From: JBBRCX01 sp038204465
GTDB lineage: Bacteria > Planctomycetota > Phycisphaerae > Tepidisphaerales > Tepidisphaeraceae
Direction of reading: 5' to 3'
NCBI GenBank assembly: GCA_038204465.1
Contig: JBBRCX010000161.1
Span: 1-7,379 of the forward strand
DNA length: 7,379 nucleotides
In this document: piece by piece, positions 1 through 6,154 of the stretch
Layout of the letters: every line of letters begins with the position of its first letter
How positions within the stretch are numbered: position 1 is the first letter of the stretch
Notes under the pieces: generated by a model
What the model was told of the DNA's origin: nothing
Database searches by the model: none
What the model saw: the letters and a program-made list of their open reading frames with translations, nothing else
Translations under genes and position numbers: made by a program

Positions 1-1629
1 CCCGCGCGGCCGCTGACGATCCTCATCGCCGCGTTAGGCGGCGAAGGCGGCGGCGTGCTCGCCGACTGGCTGGTGGATGCTGCCACCGCGCAGGGCTTCC
101 CCGTGCAAAGCACGTCCATCCCCGGCGTTGCGCAAAGGACCGGCGCCACCACTTACTACGTCGAGATCTACCCGGTGCACGCGCAGCGTCTCGGCGGCAA
201 GCGCCCGGTGCTGGCGCTCACCCCGTCGCCCGGCTCGATCGACGTCATGGCCGCTTCCGAATTCGTCGAGGCCGGGCGCGCGATGCAAAATGGTTTCACC
301 AGCCCTGAGCGCACGATACTCGTCGCCTCCACGCATCGCGTTTATTCGATCGCCGAGAAATCGGTAGCGGGCGACGGCCGCTTCGATGACGACAAACTGT
401 ACCAGGCGACGCGAGAGTTGACCCGCCGCGCCGTTCTATTCGACATGGCGGAGTTGGCGCGCAAGTCCGGCACGATCATCAACGCCGTTCTCTTTGGCGC
501 CATGGCCGGGACCGGCGCACTTCCGCTGACGCGCGAAGCGTGCGAAGCCGCCATTCGCAAGCACGGAAAAGGCGCGGAAGCTTCGCTGCGCGGCTTCGCG
601 GCCGGCTATGCCAATGCGTGCGGGCACGTGACCCCCACGCTTGCGGCCTCATTGGCCAATGCGGCCGCTGCGCTGCCTCCCGAGGGGGAGCACCCGCGCC
701 TTGGCCCGGCGGCGCTCATGCGAAAACAGGCGCGCGCGGAGCAAAAGCGCGGGCGGGGCAATCCCCATCCGCAAGCGAGTTCGTTGACGGAGCGCGTGCG
801 CAATACCTTTCCACCGGAGTGCCAGCGCATCATCGCCGAAGGTGTTTCGCGTCTCACCGATTATCAGGACACCGCCTACGCCCTGCATTATCTCGATCGC
901 CTCGAGCCTGTGCTGCGCGCCGACCGCGTAGGCAGGGGGGGGCCTGGCGGCTACCGGCTCACCAACGAGACGGGACGTTATCTCGCGCTGTGGATGAGTT
1001 ACGAAGACTTGATCCGCGTCGCCGATCTCAAGACCCGCCGTACCCGTCTGACACGTGTGCGCGCCGAAGTCGGCGCCAAGCCCGGCGAGCCCATCGTGCT
1101 GGTGGAGTTTTTGAAGCCCGGCCTCGATGAATTGTGCTCGGTGCTGCCGCGCGGACTCGCCCGCCGGGTTCTGACGTGGGCCAAGGGCAGACGTTTCAAC
1201 GTCGGATTGCACGTTAAAACCACTACCGTCACCGGCTACCTGTTGATGCGTTCGCTCGCCTGGCTCAAGCCCCTTCGCCGCGGCACCTATCGCTATCACG
1301 AGGAGCACCGGCTGATCGAGCGCTGGCTCTCCGCGATCTCCTCTGCTGCGGCAAAGGACTTGGACCTCGCGCTCGAAATTGCCGAATGCCAGCGCCTGGT
1401 AAAAGGTTACGGCGATACGCACCAACGCGGTATCGGCAACTTCCTGTCCATTTTCGAGACGTTCGTGGAGGCCCAACCGGAGCTGCGCCCGTCCGAACGC
1501 GCGCAACAAATTCGCGGGGCGCGCCTCGCGGCGTTGGCCGAACCCGAGGGCCCATCGCAGCCGAAAGACAACCTGAAGCCCGTCGTGTGGCTGACCGAGA
1601 AGCGCGCGGCGATGCTCAATGACAAATAG
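1..1629 (+). CDS. Indolepyruvate oxidoreductase subunit beta family protein (5'-truncated)
   Basis: The frame is open from base 1, so the start lies outside the window; 542 residues are visible and the GTG at 55 is not the start. The N-terminal ~190 residues match the gamma-type domain of 2-oxoacid:ferredoxin oxidoreductases: a glycine-rich loop (GGEGGG, residues 13-18) and the characteristic SIPGVAQRTGATTYYVEIYP block. A basic linker (about 225-245) leads to a long C-terminal domain with TDYQDTAYALHYLDRL and LALWMSYEDLIRVADLKTR, which I associate with the DUF6537-type extension of this family. Such enzymes oxidatively decarboxylate aryl-pyruvates (for example indolepyruvate) to acyl-CoA in the cytoplasm, passing electrons to ferredoxin; the TPP- and FeS-bearing alpha subunit is a separate protein, probably encoded upstream. 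Residues 494-506 (ELRPSERAQQIRG) are encoded by a dispersed repeat also found at 6394-6436, and the last ~25 residues look atypical. The substrate is inferred from the family. Confidence 0.88.
   Translation, partial: PARPLTILIAALGGEGGGVLADWLVDAATAQGFPVQSTSIPGVAQRTGATTYYVEIYPVHAQRLGGKRPVLALTPSPGSIDVMAASEFVEAGRAMQNGFTSPERTILVASTHRVYSIAEKSVAGDGRFDDDKLYQATRELTRRAVLFDMAELARKSGTIINAVLFGAMAGTGALPLTREACEAAIRKHGKGAEASLRGFAAGYANACGHVTPTLAASLANAAAALPPEGEHPRLGPAALMRKQARAEQKRGRGNPHPQASSLTERVRNTFPPECQRIIAEGVSRLTDYQDTAYALHYLDRLEPVLRADRVGRGGPGGYRLTNETGRYLALWMSYEDLIRVADLKTRRTRLTRVRAEVGAKPGEPIVLVEFLKPGLDELCSVLPRGLARRVLTWAKGRRFNVGLHVKTTTVTGYLLMRSLAWLKPLRRGTYRYHEEHRLIERWLSAISSAAAKDLDLALEIAECQRLVKGYGDTHQRGIGNFLSIFETFVEAQPELRPSERAQQIRGARLAALAEPEGPSQPKDNLKPVVWLTEKRAAMLNDK
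1476..1518 (+). repeat. REP-like dispersed repeat, copy 1 (inside the iorB-like gene)
   Basis: This 43-bp segment matches 6394-6436 in direct orientation with one mismatch (G at 1482, A at 6400); 1483-1518 is identical over 36 bp. It contains an imperfect 22-bp palindrome (1484-1505): stems TGCGC/GCGCA and CGT/ACG, separated by one G·G mismatch, close on a 4-nt TCGG loop (minus-strand reading). It is read in frame as ELRPSERAQQIRG near the end of the oxidoreductase. Palindromic short dispersed repeats of this kind are usually extragenic, so a copy tolerated in a coding region is unusual. Confidence 0.8.
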
Positions 1630-1741
1630 GGTCAGCCACGATTTCCACTATCCGCCATCGCGGAAGGCGGGGTAGGGCATCATGCCGCCATTCGTTCAAA
1701 ACGGTGCCCGGTAGTCGGCGGCCGCTTCGCGTGTCGTTCGA

Positions 1742-1767
1742 ACGCGATAACGTATACATTATTGCGT
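1742..1767. promoter_or_regulatory. Operator-like imperfect palindrome centred on GTATAC
   Basis: A 26-bp inverted repeat has its axis between 1754 and 1755. The left arm is ACGCGATAACGTA and the right arm reads ACGCAATAATGTA on the opposite strand, so 11 of 13 positions agree. It stands out as AT-rich in a GC-rich gap. GTATAC-centred dyads are common operators for GntR- and TetR-type repressors. No gene starts nearby in the visible sequence, so it may be the relic of a lost promoter. Confidence 0.4.
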
Positions 1768-1944
1768 GCAGACTGTCCGACCGCCGCCGTGCCCGCCCAC
1801 GCCACGACGATCACCCTTGGCGCCTCGGAACGTGCGTCGCTCATCGCACGCTCGGCCGGTGATGGACTGACACCATCCGTGTTTCCCGCGGAATCTCGCG
1901 CCTTAGCAATGGGTGTTCGCTGACCCAGCCGGCGCCCGGCAACC

Positions 1945-1993
1945 GCCACCCGCAATGGACGTTCATTGTCCGGTGGCATGCGAGGCGCCACCG
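1945..1993. repeat. Two mutually exclusive hairpins in the convergent gap
   Basis: GGTGGC (1972-1977) can pair with GCCACC at 1945-1950, reinforced by CAATG 1953-1957 with CATTG 1964-1968. It can alternatively pair, as CGGTGGC 1971-1977, with GCCACCG at 1987-1993. The two folds share one strand and exclude each other. No T-run follows on either strand. Lying between convergent genes, they may help stop or protect transcript 3' ends. Confidence 0.4.
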
Positions 1994-2084
1994 AGATCGG
2001 TCAACTACCTCAGTAATCGGGGGAACTCGGGAGCGTCCAGTGGCGCGAGCCCGTCGCCGACCAGATCCACCCGAACGCCAACGA

Positions 2085-2161
2085 TTCCGCGGAAACGACT
2101 ATCCTCGAACTCTCGTCCGGCGCACGCCGAACATGAAAGTCGCCTCTGACCTCACTTTCCG
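2085..2161. repeat. MITE/REP-like element, copy A (decayed)
   Basis: Bases 2093-2124 match 6060-6091 at 29 of 32 positions, and GAAAGTCG (2135-2142) matches 6104-6111 after a small indel, giving a roughly 70-bp related unit in direct orientation to copy B. The right arm (2135-2153) reads GAGGTCAGAGGCGACTTTC on the minus strand, close to copy B's arms. The left arm keeps only its inner ACGACTATC part, so this copy looks degenerate. It sits 37 bp beyond the sensor-kinase stop, in a gap between convergent genes. Confidence 0.6.
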
Positions 2162-2197
2162 AGCGGGACGAGCCGCCCGGCGAGATCAGGCCCATCG

Positions 2198-3670
2198 TCA
2201 CGCCGGATGTCGCGCCGGCAGAGTGAAGCTGAAGGTGGTGCCGCGCCCGAGTTCGCTAACCACGGCCATGCCCGCCCCGTGTAGCGTCAGGATGCGGTTC
2301 GCGATCAATAGCCCGAGCCCGCCGTTGCCTCGCTCGGGGGGGTTGCGCAAGGGTGAATTGCGCAGGAACAGCCCCGGAAGATACTCGGCGGCGATGCCGA
2401 CGCCGGTGTCAGCGACCTGCACTCTGATGTTTTCCTGCGCCGGTGCTGCCTCAATTCGGATATGACCTCCCCCAAGCGTATGCCGGATGGCGTTGTCGAT
2501 GAGGTTGGTGATCACGCGCTCGATCATTCCGATATCGCCGCACACAAAAAGACCTTTGGGGTCCAAGTGAGTCGTGAGGCTCACGCCCTTATCGCCCGCG
2601 GCCAGCGCGAATTTGTGCGCAATGTCCTGCAACAGCTCCGAGAGCGAGAATACTTCCGGTTGCGGCTGCGTCTCTTCGCATTCCAACCGGGCCAGTTCAA
2701 ACAGTTGCTGAGCGAGCTTGGCCACGCGGTGACTCTGGCGCACTGCCACGTCCAGGTAATGCTGACGCTCCGGGGCGGAAAGACTCTCGCCCATGCGAGC
2801 CAGCGTTTCCAGGTAGTTCTGCATGGAGGTGAGCGGCGTGCGCAGGTCGTGAGAAATGTTGGCAACCAGCTCGCGGCGCAGGTCGTCTTGACGCTGCAAG
2901 TCCTTCATCTGCGCCACAAGCCGGTCGGTCATATTCGCGAACGCGCGCGACAAGCGACCGATCTCGTGGGTGGCGGTGGCCCCGTCGTTCGCGAGCGCAA
3001 ACGTTGCGGCCATGTCGCCGTTCTCGAACGCTTGAACCGACCGCGTCAGCGCGTTCAGTGGGCGGGTGATCCACGCAAACGCCGCAAGCCCGACGAGCAG
3101 CGCCAATCCCAGCGCCGCCGCCGCGGTCCACACCGCGCTTCGCAATACGTAGTTCAGCCGGGCATCCTCGGCCATCTGCCGATACATGTCGCCAAGAAGA
3201 ACGATATACAGAAATCCGGCGGTACGTCCGCGACGCTCGATCGCGGCCACGCTGAAGACGTCCTGGCGACCGGCATTGCGCGGGTTGTCGCCGACGATGG
3301 GGAGCGATCGACCGGATATGAAGGCGCGAATCGGCGCCAAGGAGGCGCGGTCCAGGTCCAGCTCGCCCGGCGGCGGAGAGTGAGCGAGGATGAGGCCTTC
3401 CGGGTCGAGCAGATAGATCTCGATGCTGGGATTGACTGCCGTTGCCATATGAAACAACTCGTCCATCGCCTTCCGATCTATCCCATCCGCGGTCATCAGC
3501 GGTTCATGGCTCGCGATATGGTCGGCAAGGCCGCGGCTCAATTGCTGCATGACGTCCTGCTGATGAAACTTGGCCGCGGAGTAGGAGAACCACCCGAGGG
3601 CCGTGCCGAACGCAATCAGCACGGCGGCGAACACAAGGGCAATCCGGCTGTAGAGGGAATCCAGTTTCAC
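2198..3670 (-). CDS. Membrane sensor histidine kinase (two-component system)
   Basis: This is a 490-residue inner-membrane kinase. Transmembrane helices span about 9-31 and 177-200 and enclose a ~145-residue periplasmic region with a PAS/Cache-like pattern (IEIYLLDPEGLILAHSPP, then a strand near 150-159). A HAMP linker (about 201-255) is followed by the dimerisation domain with phospho-acceptor H274 (NISHDLRTPL), then the ATPase domain: N box N389/N393, G1 box DTGVGI (421-426) and G2 box GNGGLGLL (448-455). The F box is atypical (LPGLFLRNSPLRNPPERG). I chose the GTG at 3668-3670: AGGAGA stands 6 nt upstream and the start overlaps the regulator stop as GTGA, indicating translational coupling. 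A GTG at 3712 would add 14 basic residues inside the regulator frame and is less likely. It should phosphorylate the adjacent regulator. The signal is unknown. Confidence 0.92.
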   Translation of the reverse strand: MKLDSLYSRIALVFAAVLIAFGTALGWFSYSAAKFHQQDVMQQLSRGLADHIASHEPLMTADGIDRKAMDELFHMATAVNPSIEIYLLDPEGLILAHSPPPGELDLDRASLAPIRAFISGRSLPIVGDNPRNAGRQDVFSVAAIERRGRTAGFLYIVLLGDMYRQMAEDARLNYVLRSAVWTAAAALGLALLVGLAAFAWITRPLNALTRSVQAFENGDMAATFALANDGATATHEIGRLSRAFANMTDRLVAQMKDLQRQDDLRRELVANISHDLRTPLTSMQNYLETLARMGESLSAPERQHYLDVAVRQSHRVAKLAQQLFELARLECEETQPQPEVFSLSELLQDIAHKFALAAGDKGVSLTTHLDPKGLFVCGDIGMIERVITNLIDNAIRHTLGGGHIRIEAAPAQENIRVQVADTGVGIAAEYLPGLFLRNSPLRNPPERGNGGLGLLIANRILTLHGAGMAVVSELGRGTTFSFTLPARHPA

Positions 3671-4383
3671 GCGTCTTCTCCTGGATCGACGAACTTGTAG
3701 CCCATGCCCCACATGGTAACGATATAGCGGGGGCCCGTCGGATCCGAATCGATCTTGGAACGAAGGCGATTAATGTGGGAATTCACCGTGTGCTCGTAGC
3801 CGTCATGTGAATAGCCCCACACCTGATTGAGAAGGTCCATCCGATTGAACACGCGTCCCGGATTTCGAGCGAAGAACAGCAACAGGTCGAACTCCCGCGA
3901 CGTCAGCGCGACTTCCTCGCCGCGCAAGTGGACTTCGCGCGCGACCGGATCGATGGTGAGCGCGCCACGCCTCACCACACCGGCCAGCGTCGCGGCCATT
4001 TGCCGAGCGGCATCCATTCGGCGTAACACGGCACGAACTCGCGCGACCAGCTCCGGCAGCGAAAAAGGCTTGGTCAGGTAATCGTCGGCGCCCAGTTCCA
4101 GGCCCAGCACCCGGTGGGTCTCCGTCACCTTCGCGCTGACGATGATGATCGGGACGTAATCGGGCATTCGGCGCACTTCCCGGCACACGTCCCAGCCGTC
4201 CATGCCCGGGAGCATCAGATCAAGCACCAGCAGATGATGTCGGTCCTGCTTCAGGCGCGCGAGCCCCGCCGATCCATTCCCCTCGACCCCCACCTCGTAG
4301 CCTTCGTTGCGCAGATTGAGGGCGAGCATCTGCGCAATGTCGGGGTCGTCCTCGATTACCAGAATGCGCCGTGGATCGTGCAT
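3667..4383 (-). CDS. OmpR/PhoB-family response regulator
   Basis: This is a 238-residue cytoplasmic transcription factor. The receiver domain (about 5-118) has the acidic triad E11-D12-D13, phospho-acceptor D55 (LLVLDLMLPGMDGWD), S83 and K105 (TKPF). A winged-helix DNA-binding domain (about 137-232) carries the family pattern LTSREFDLLLFFARNPGRVF, then HTVNSHINRLRSKID and a C-terminal wing GMGYKF. Length and order are normal for the family. The ATG at 4381-4383 directly precedes HDPRRILVIEDD; its ribosome site is weak (only AAAGG about 13 nt upstream). It is first in the operon with the kinase, whose start overlaps its stop. A promoter candidate with an adjacent perfect inverted repeat lies upstream, suggesting autoregulation. 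It probably also controls the divergent EF-hand gene. The family is certain; a closer identity (Bae-, Qse- or Bqs/Car-like) cannot be assigned from sequence alone. Confidence 0.95.
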   Translation of the reverse strand: MHDPRRILVIEDDPDIAQMLALNLRNEGYEVGVEGNGSAGLARLKQDRHHLLVLDLMLPGMDGWDVCREVRRMPDYVPIIIVSAKVTETHRVLGLELGADDYLTKPFSLPELVARVRAVLRRMDAARQMAATLAGVVRRGALTIDPVAREVHLRGEEVALTSREFDLLLFFARNPGRVFNRMDLLNQVWGYSHDGYEHTVNSHINRLRSKIDSDPTGPRYIVTMWGMGYKFVDPGEDA

Positions 4384-4415
4384 GCAGGGACGGGCCTTTA
4401 GCTCGCGAATTTGGA

Positions 4416-4445
4416 ATCAAAGCCGGACGAGCGGGAGGAAGTCAA
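4416..4445 (-). promoter_or_regulatory. Candidate sigma-70 promoter for the response-regulator operon
   Basis: On the minus strand TTGACT (4445-4440, five of six to the -35 consensus) is followed after 18 bp by TTTGAT (4421-4416, four of six to the -10 consensus). This predicts a transcription start near 4409, about 26 nt before the ATG. A perfect inverted repeat ends one base upstream of the -35 element, where an activator often binds. The assignment rests on motif matching only. Confidence 0.45.
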
Positions 4446-4461
4446 GTCACATTTTTGTGAC
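4446..4461. promoter_or_regulatory. Perfect inverted repeat, probable regulator binding site
   Basis: GTCACA-TTTT-TGTGAC is a perfect 6-bp dyad with a 4-bp spacer in the divergent control region, next to the predicted -35 element of the regulator operon. Its half-sites face the opposite way to the CRP consensus (TGTGA-N6-TCACA), so it is not a CRP site. It could serve the two-component regulator encoded alongside or another dimeric regulator, acting on both divergent genes. Confidence 0.5.
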
Positions 4462-4524
4462 GTTTGCATGAGGACTCCGCGACCTGTTGTGCAGCAGACT
4501 ACCGTGACCGCCTGCCGCAACCGC

Positions 4525-4560
4525 ACGCGGAAACATGCAACTCATGCGGAGCATCCGCGT
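4525..4560 (+). promoter_or_regulatory. Hairpin in the probable leader of the EF-hand protein gene
   Basis: ACGCGGA (4525-4531) is complementary to TCCGCGT (4554-4560). A competing short hairpin, GCGGA-GCA-TCCGC, occupies 4546-4558. The structure ends 22 nt before the ribosome-binding site of the gene starting at 4595. If the transcript begins upstream, which I could not establish, it would lie in the 5' leader and could affect translation or stability. Confidence 0.3.
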
Positions 4561-4582
4561 TTCCTTCCGTCTAACACCACAC

Positions 4583-4587
4583 AGGAG
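4583..4587 (+). promoter_or_regulatory. Ribosome-binding site deciding the start at 4595
   Basis: AGGAG lies 7 nt before the ATG at 4595-4597. The earlier in-frame ATG at 4535 has no such site and would put about 20 residues ahead of a normal signal peptide, so 4595 is preferred. Confidence 0.8.
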
Positions 4588-4594
4588 TTATGCC

Positions 4595-6001
4595 ATGAAA
4601 CGGAACCAACCCCTTGCGTTAACGCTGGGTATCGCGGCGGCGCTCGCCTTACCGGGCATCGTCGCCGTCAGCACCGACGCGTTCTCCCGCTCGCCCCGGG
4701 CCGATCAGAATCACGTCCGAAACCGTGAAGACGTCCGATTTCTCCCCGCGCCCCTCAGGGAGCGCTTGGTCGAAATCGGCGGCCGTCCCCATACCTTTCT
4801 TCCCATCACGGCGTTCGCCGAGGCGCCGGACCCGAGCCGCCTGTTTCAGTACTACTTGCTGGATAGCAACAATTTCCAACCGAATGTCTTCACCAGCGCG
4901 ATTCCGGGGATCAACGACACCGCCATCCCCACCGGAGCCAATTTCGCCAATGGGGGCCAACCGACCATTGGCGCGGTGCGCATGGTGATCGAGCCCAAGC
5001 CCGGCCTGCCCACCGATCCCAATGACCCCGGCGCGTTCATCGACATGTTTACCGACATTTCGGGGCTGTTCGTGATCAACAACGAGGCCGGCTGGTACGA
5101 GGGCTGGTTGATCAGCGACGTCAAAGTGCCGGCGGTCGCGCCGCCGCGCCCGGACGGCACCGCACAGTTCGGCAAGATCACGCAGGCGGACCTGAATGCG
5201 ATTCGTGCGTTGGGCAGCGGAAATAACGTTCCCGGCAATTTCTTTACCTTTGACGGCAATGCACCGCGCTTCGGCAGCCCCGCGGACCTGTTCCCGGATC
5301 CGGCGCGTACACCCAACATACTGCCGCATCCGGTGAGCATCGGCACCTTCAATGCGCAGCAACAAAGCGACGTGCACGCCTATTGGGAGTTCAACGCCGG
5401 AACCAACTGGATCTTCCCGCATTATGAGTTGCCCTTCACCGGCGGGATTCCTGGCACCTTCGCTGCTGGGCTGCAGTACAACCGCTTGTCACTGATTCCG
5501 GGCTCGGGTCCCGCGGGCGTCTCCAACAACAAGGCCCTCTATGGCGACGATCCGAACAATCCCCGCGATCCGGACCGCACCGAGGCAACCAACCCGGCGC
5601 AAAAGGAATTTCGCAATCGCTTCATCCCGAGCGCGTTGGACCAGGAGGTGCTGCTGAGCGCGTTCGTGCGGGTGAAATCCTTCCGGCCGGATGTGAGTGA
5701 TGGTGCGCAACGCCTGTTCCTGGCCTTCGCTCACGAGGTCGCTCGGGTGGATCAGAACGGCGACGGCGTGATCTCGTTCGAAGAAGCGAACATCAATGGT
5801 CTCTCGGACGGTCAGTCCAACCGCCGGCTGTATCTGGCGCCAAGCGCGTTCAATCGCTTCGCTATTACGCGTGAGATTAACGACGGCTTGCTCGCACCGC
5901 GATTCGCCCCGTCGCAGCGTGCCTATGTACAGAGCGGCAAACTGGTGATTGTCAACCCGTCAGTGCCGGCGTCGACGCCGCAGGACGCGGACAACCGCTA
6001 G
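4595..6001 (+). CDS. Exported EF-hand protein of unknown function
   Basis: This is a 468-residue protein I do not recognise. It begins with a classical signal peptide (MKRNQ, then a hydrophobic core about 6-25), so it should be periplasmic, surface-associated or secreted. No lipobox, no later transmembrane segment, no haem motif and no cysteine are visible. The mature part is rich in Asn, Pro, Asp and Gly (for example DPNDPGAFIDMFTDISGLF near 141-159 and GDDPNNPRDPDRTE near 317-330), typical of an extracytoplasmic beta-rich protein. Residues 386-397 (DQNGDGVISFEE) form a canonical EF-hand loop with D/N/D ligands at 1, 3 and 5, Gly at 6 and Glu at 12, so Ca2+ binding is likely. Only one loop is clear. 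It is divergent from the two-component operon across a 211-bp shared control region, which suggests regulation by that system. Its function remains unknown. Confidence 0.85.
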   Translation: MKRNQPLALTLGIAAALALPGIVAVSTDAFSRSPRADQNHVRNREDVRFLPAPLRERLVEIGGRPHTFLPITAFAEAPDPSRLFQYYLLDSNNFQPNVFTSAIPGINDTAIPTGANFANGGQPTIGAVRMVIEPKPGLPTDPNDPGAFIDMFTDISGLFVINNEAGWYEGWLISDVKVPAVAPPRPDGTAQFGKITQADLNAIRALGSGNNVPGNFFTFDGNAPRFGSPADLFPDPARTPNILPHPVSIGTFNAQQQSDVHAYWEFNAGTNWIFPHYELPFTGGIPGTFAAGLQYNRLSLIPGSGPAGVSNNKALYGDDPNNPRDPDRTEATNPAQKEFRNRFIPSALDQEVLLSAFVRVKSFRPDVSDGAQRLFLAFAHEVARVDQNGDGVISFEEANINGLSDGQSNRRLYLAPSAFNRFAITREINDGLLAPRFAPSQRAYVQSGKLVIVNPSVPASTPQDADNR

Positions 6002-6051
6002 CCTGCCAACGGCCGCGCGGTACTTGCACGGCTGAAGCCTGCCCGGAAGGT

Positions 6052-6129
6052 GGGATCAGAGACGACTTTCCTCGAACTCCCGTCCGGCGCAGGCAACGCC
6101 CGAGAAAGTCGACTCCGACCCGCTTTCCG
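6052..6129. repeat. MITE/REP-like element, copy B (better preserved)
   Basis: The left arm GGGATCAGAGACGACTTTC (6052-6070) and the right arm, reading GGGTCGGAGTCGACTTTC on the minus strand (6104-6121), agree at 16 of 18 aligned positions plus one gap; the inner stem extends through CTCG/CGAG with one bulge. The unit of about 70 bp can fold into a long hairpin and carries no gene. Its core (6060-6091) is shared with copy A. It lies 50 bp after the EF-hand gene stop, in a gap between convergent genes. Size, arms and placement fit a non-autonomous palindromic element of the kind mobilised by REP-associated (RAYT) transposases, which is an inference. Confidence 0.65.
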
Positions 6130-6138
6130 CACCGTGGG

Positions 6139-6154
6139 GCCGGCTTCAGCCGGC
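6139..6154. terminator. Stable GC hairpin at the end of the LOTUS remnant
   Basis: GCCGGC-TTCA-GCCGGC is a perfect 6-bp stem with a 4-nt loop; on the minus strand the loop is TGAA, and its TGA is the stop codon of the remnant frame. No T-tract follows in either direction, so it may slow transcription or protect 3' ends rather than act as a complete intrinsic terminator. Confidence 0.4.

Larger units (their letters stand above)
1630..2197. other. Convergent intergenic gap, no convincing gene
   Basis: The 568 bp lie between the stops of the convergent iorB-like and sensor-kinase genes. The longest frame (1680-1991, minus, about 103 codons, GTG start) has no recognisable domain or clear ribosome site, and I do not call it. 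The gap holds a small hairpin at 1651-1664 (TCCGC-CATC-GCGGA), an operator-like palindrome at 1742-1767, two overlapping hairpins at 1945-1993 and repeat element A at 2085-2161. No T-tract follows any hairpin, so no classical intrinsic terminator is visible. Confidence 0.7.

Noticed and set aside
649..1509. Minus-strand open frame of about 286 codons opposite the iorB-like gene
   Set aside because: It is antisense to a recognised enzyme domain and has no family resemblance or ribosome site.
1651..1664. Intrinsic terminator of the iorB-like gene
   Set aside because: The 5-bp hairpin TCCGC-CATC-GCGGA is short and not followed by a T-tract.
1680..1991. Minus-strand frame of about 103 codons in the convergent gap
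   Set aside because: It has a GTG start without a clear ribosome site and no recognisable domain, and it contains the hairpins and palindrome of the gap. A decayed gene cannot be excluded.
2462..3700. Plus-strand open frame of about 412 codons opposite the histidine kinase
   Set aside because: It lies entirely over the kinase and regulator, which have clear catalytic motifs. The translation is Arg/Gln/His-rich with no domain, as expected for an antisense shadow in high-GC DNA.
4446..4461. CRP/FNR-type binding site
   Set aside because: The half-sites are reversed relative to TGTGA-N6-TCACA and the spacer is 4 bp, so the CRP/FNR consensus does not fit.
4649..5422. Minus-strand frame of about 257 codons opposite the EF-hand gene
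   Set aside because: The plus-strand gene has a signal peptide, a strong ribosome site and an EF-hand loop. The opposite frame has no domain.
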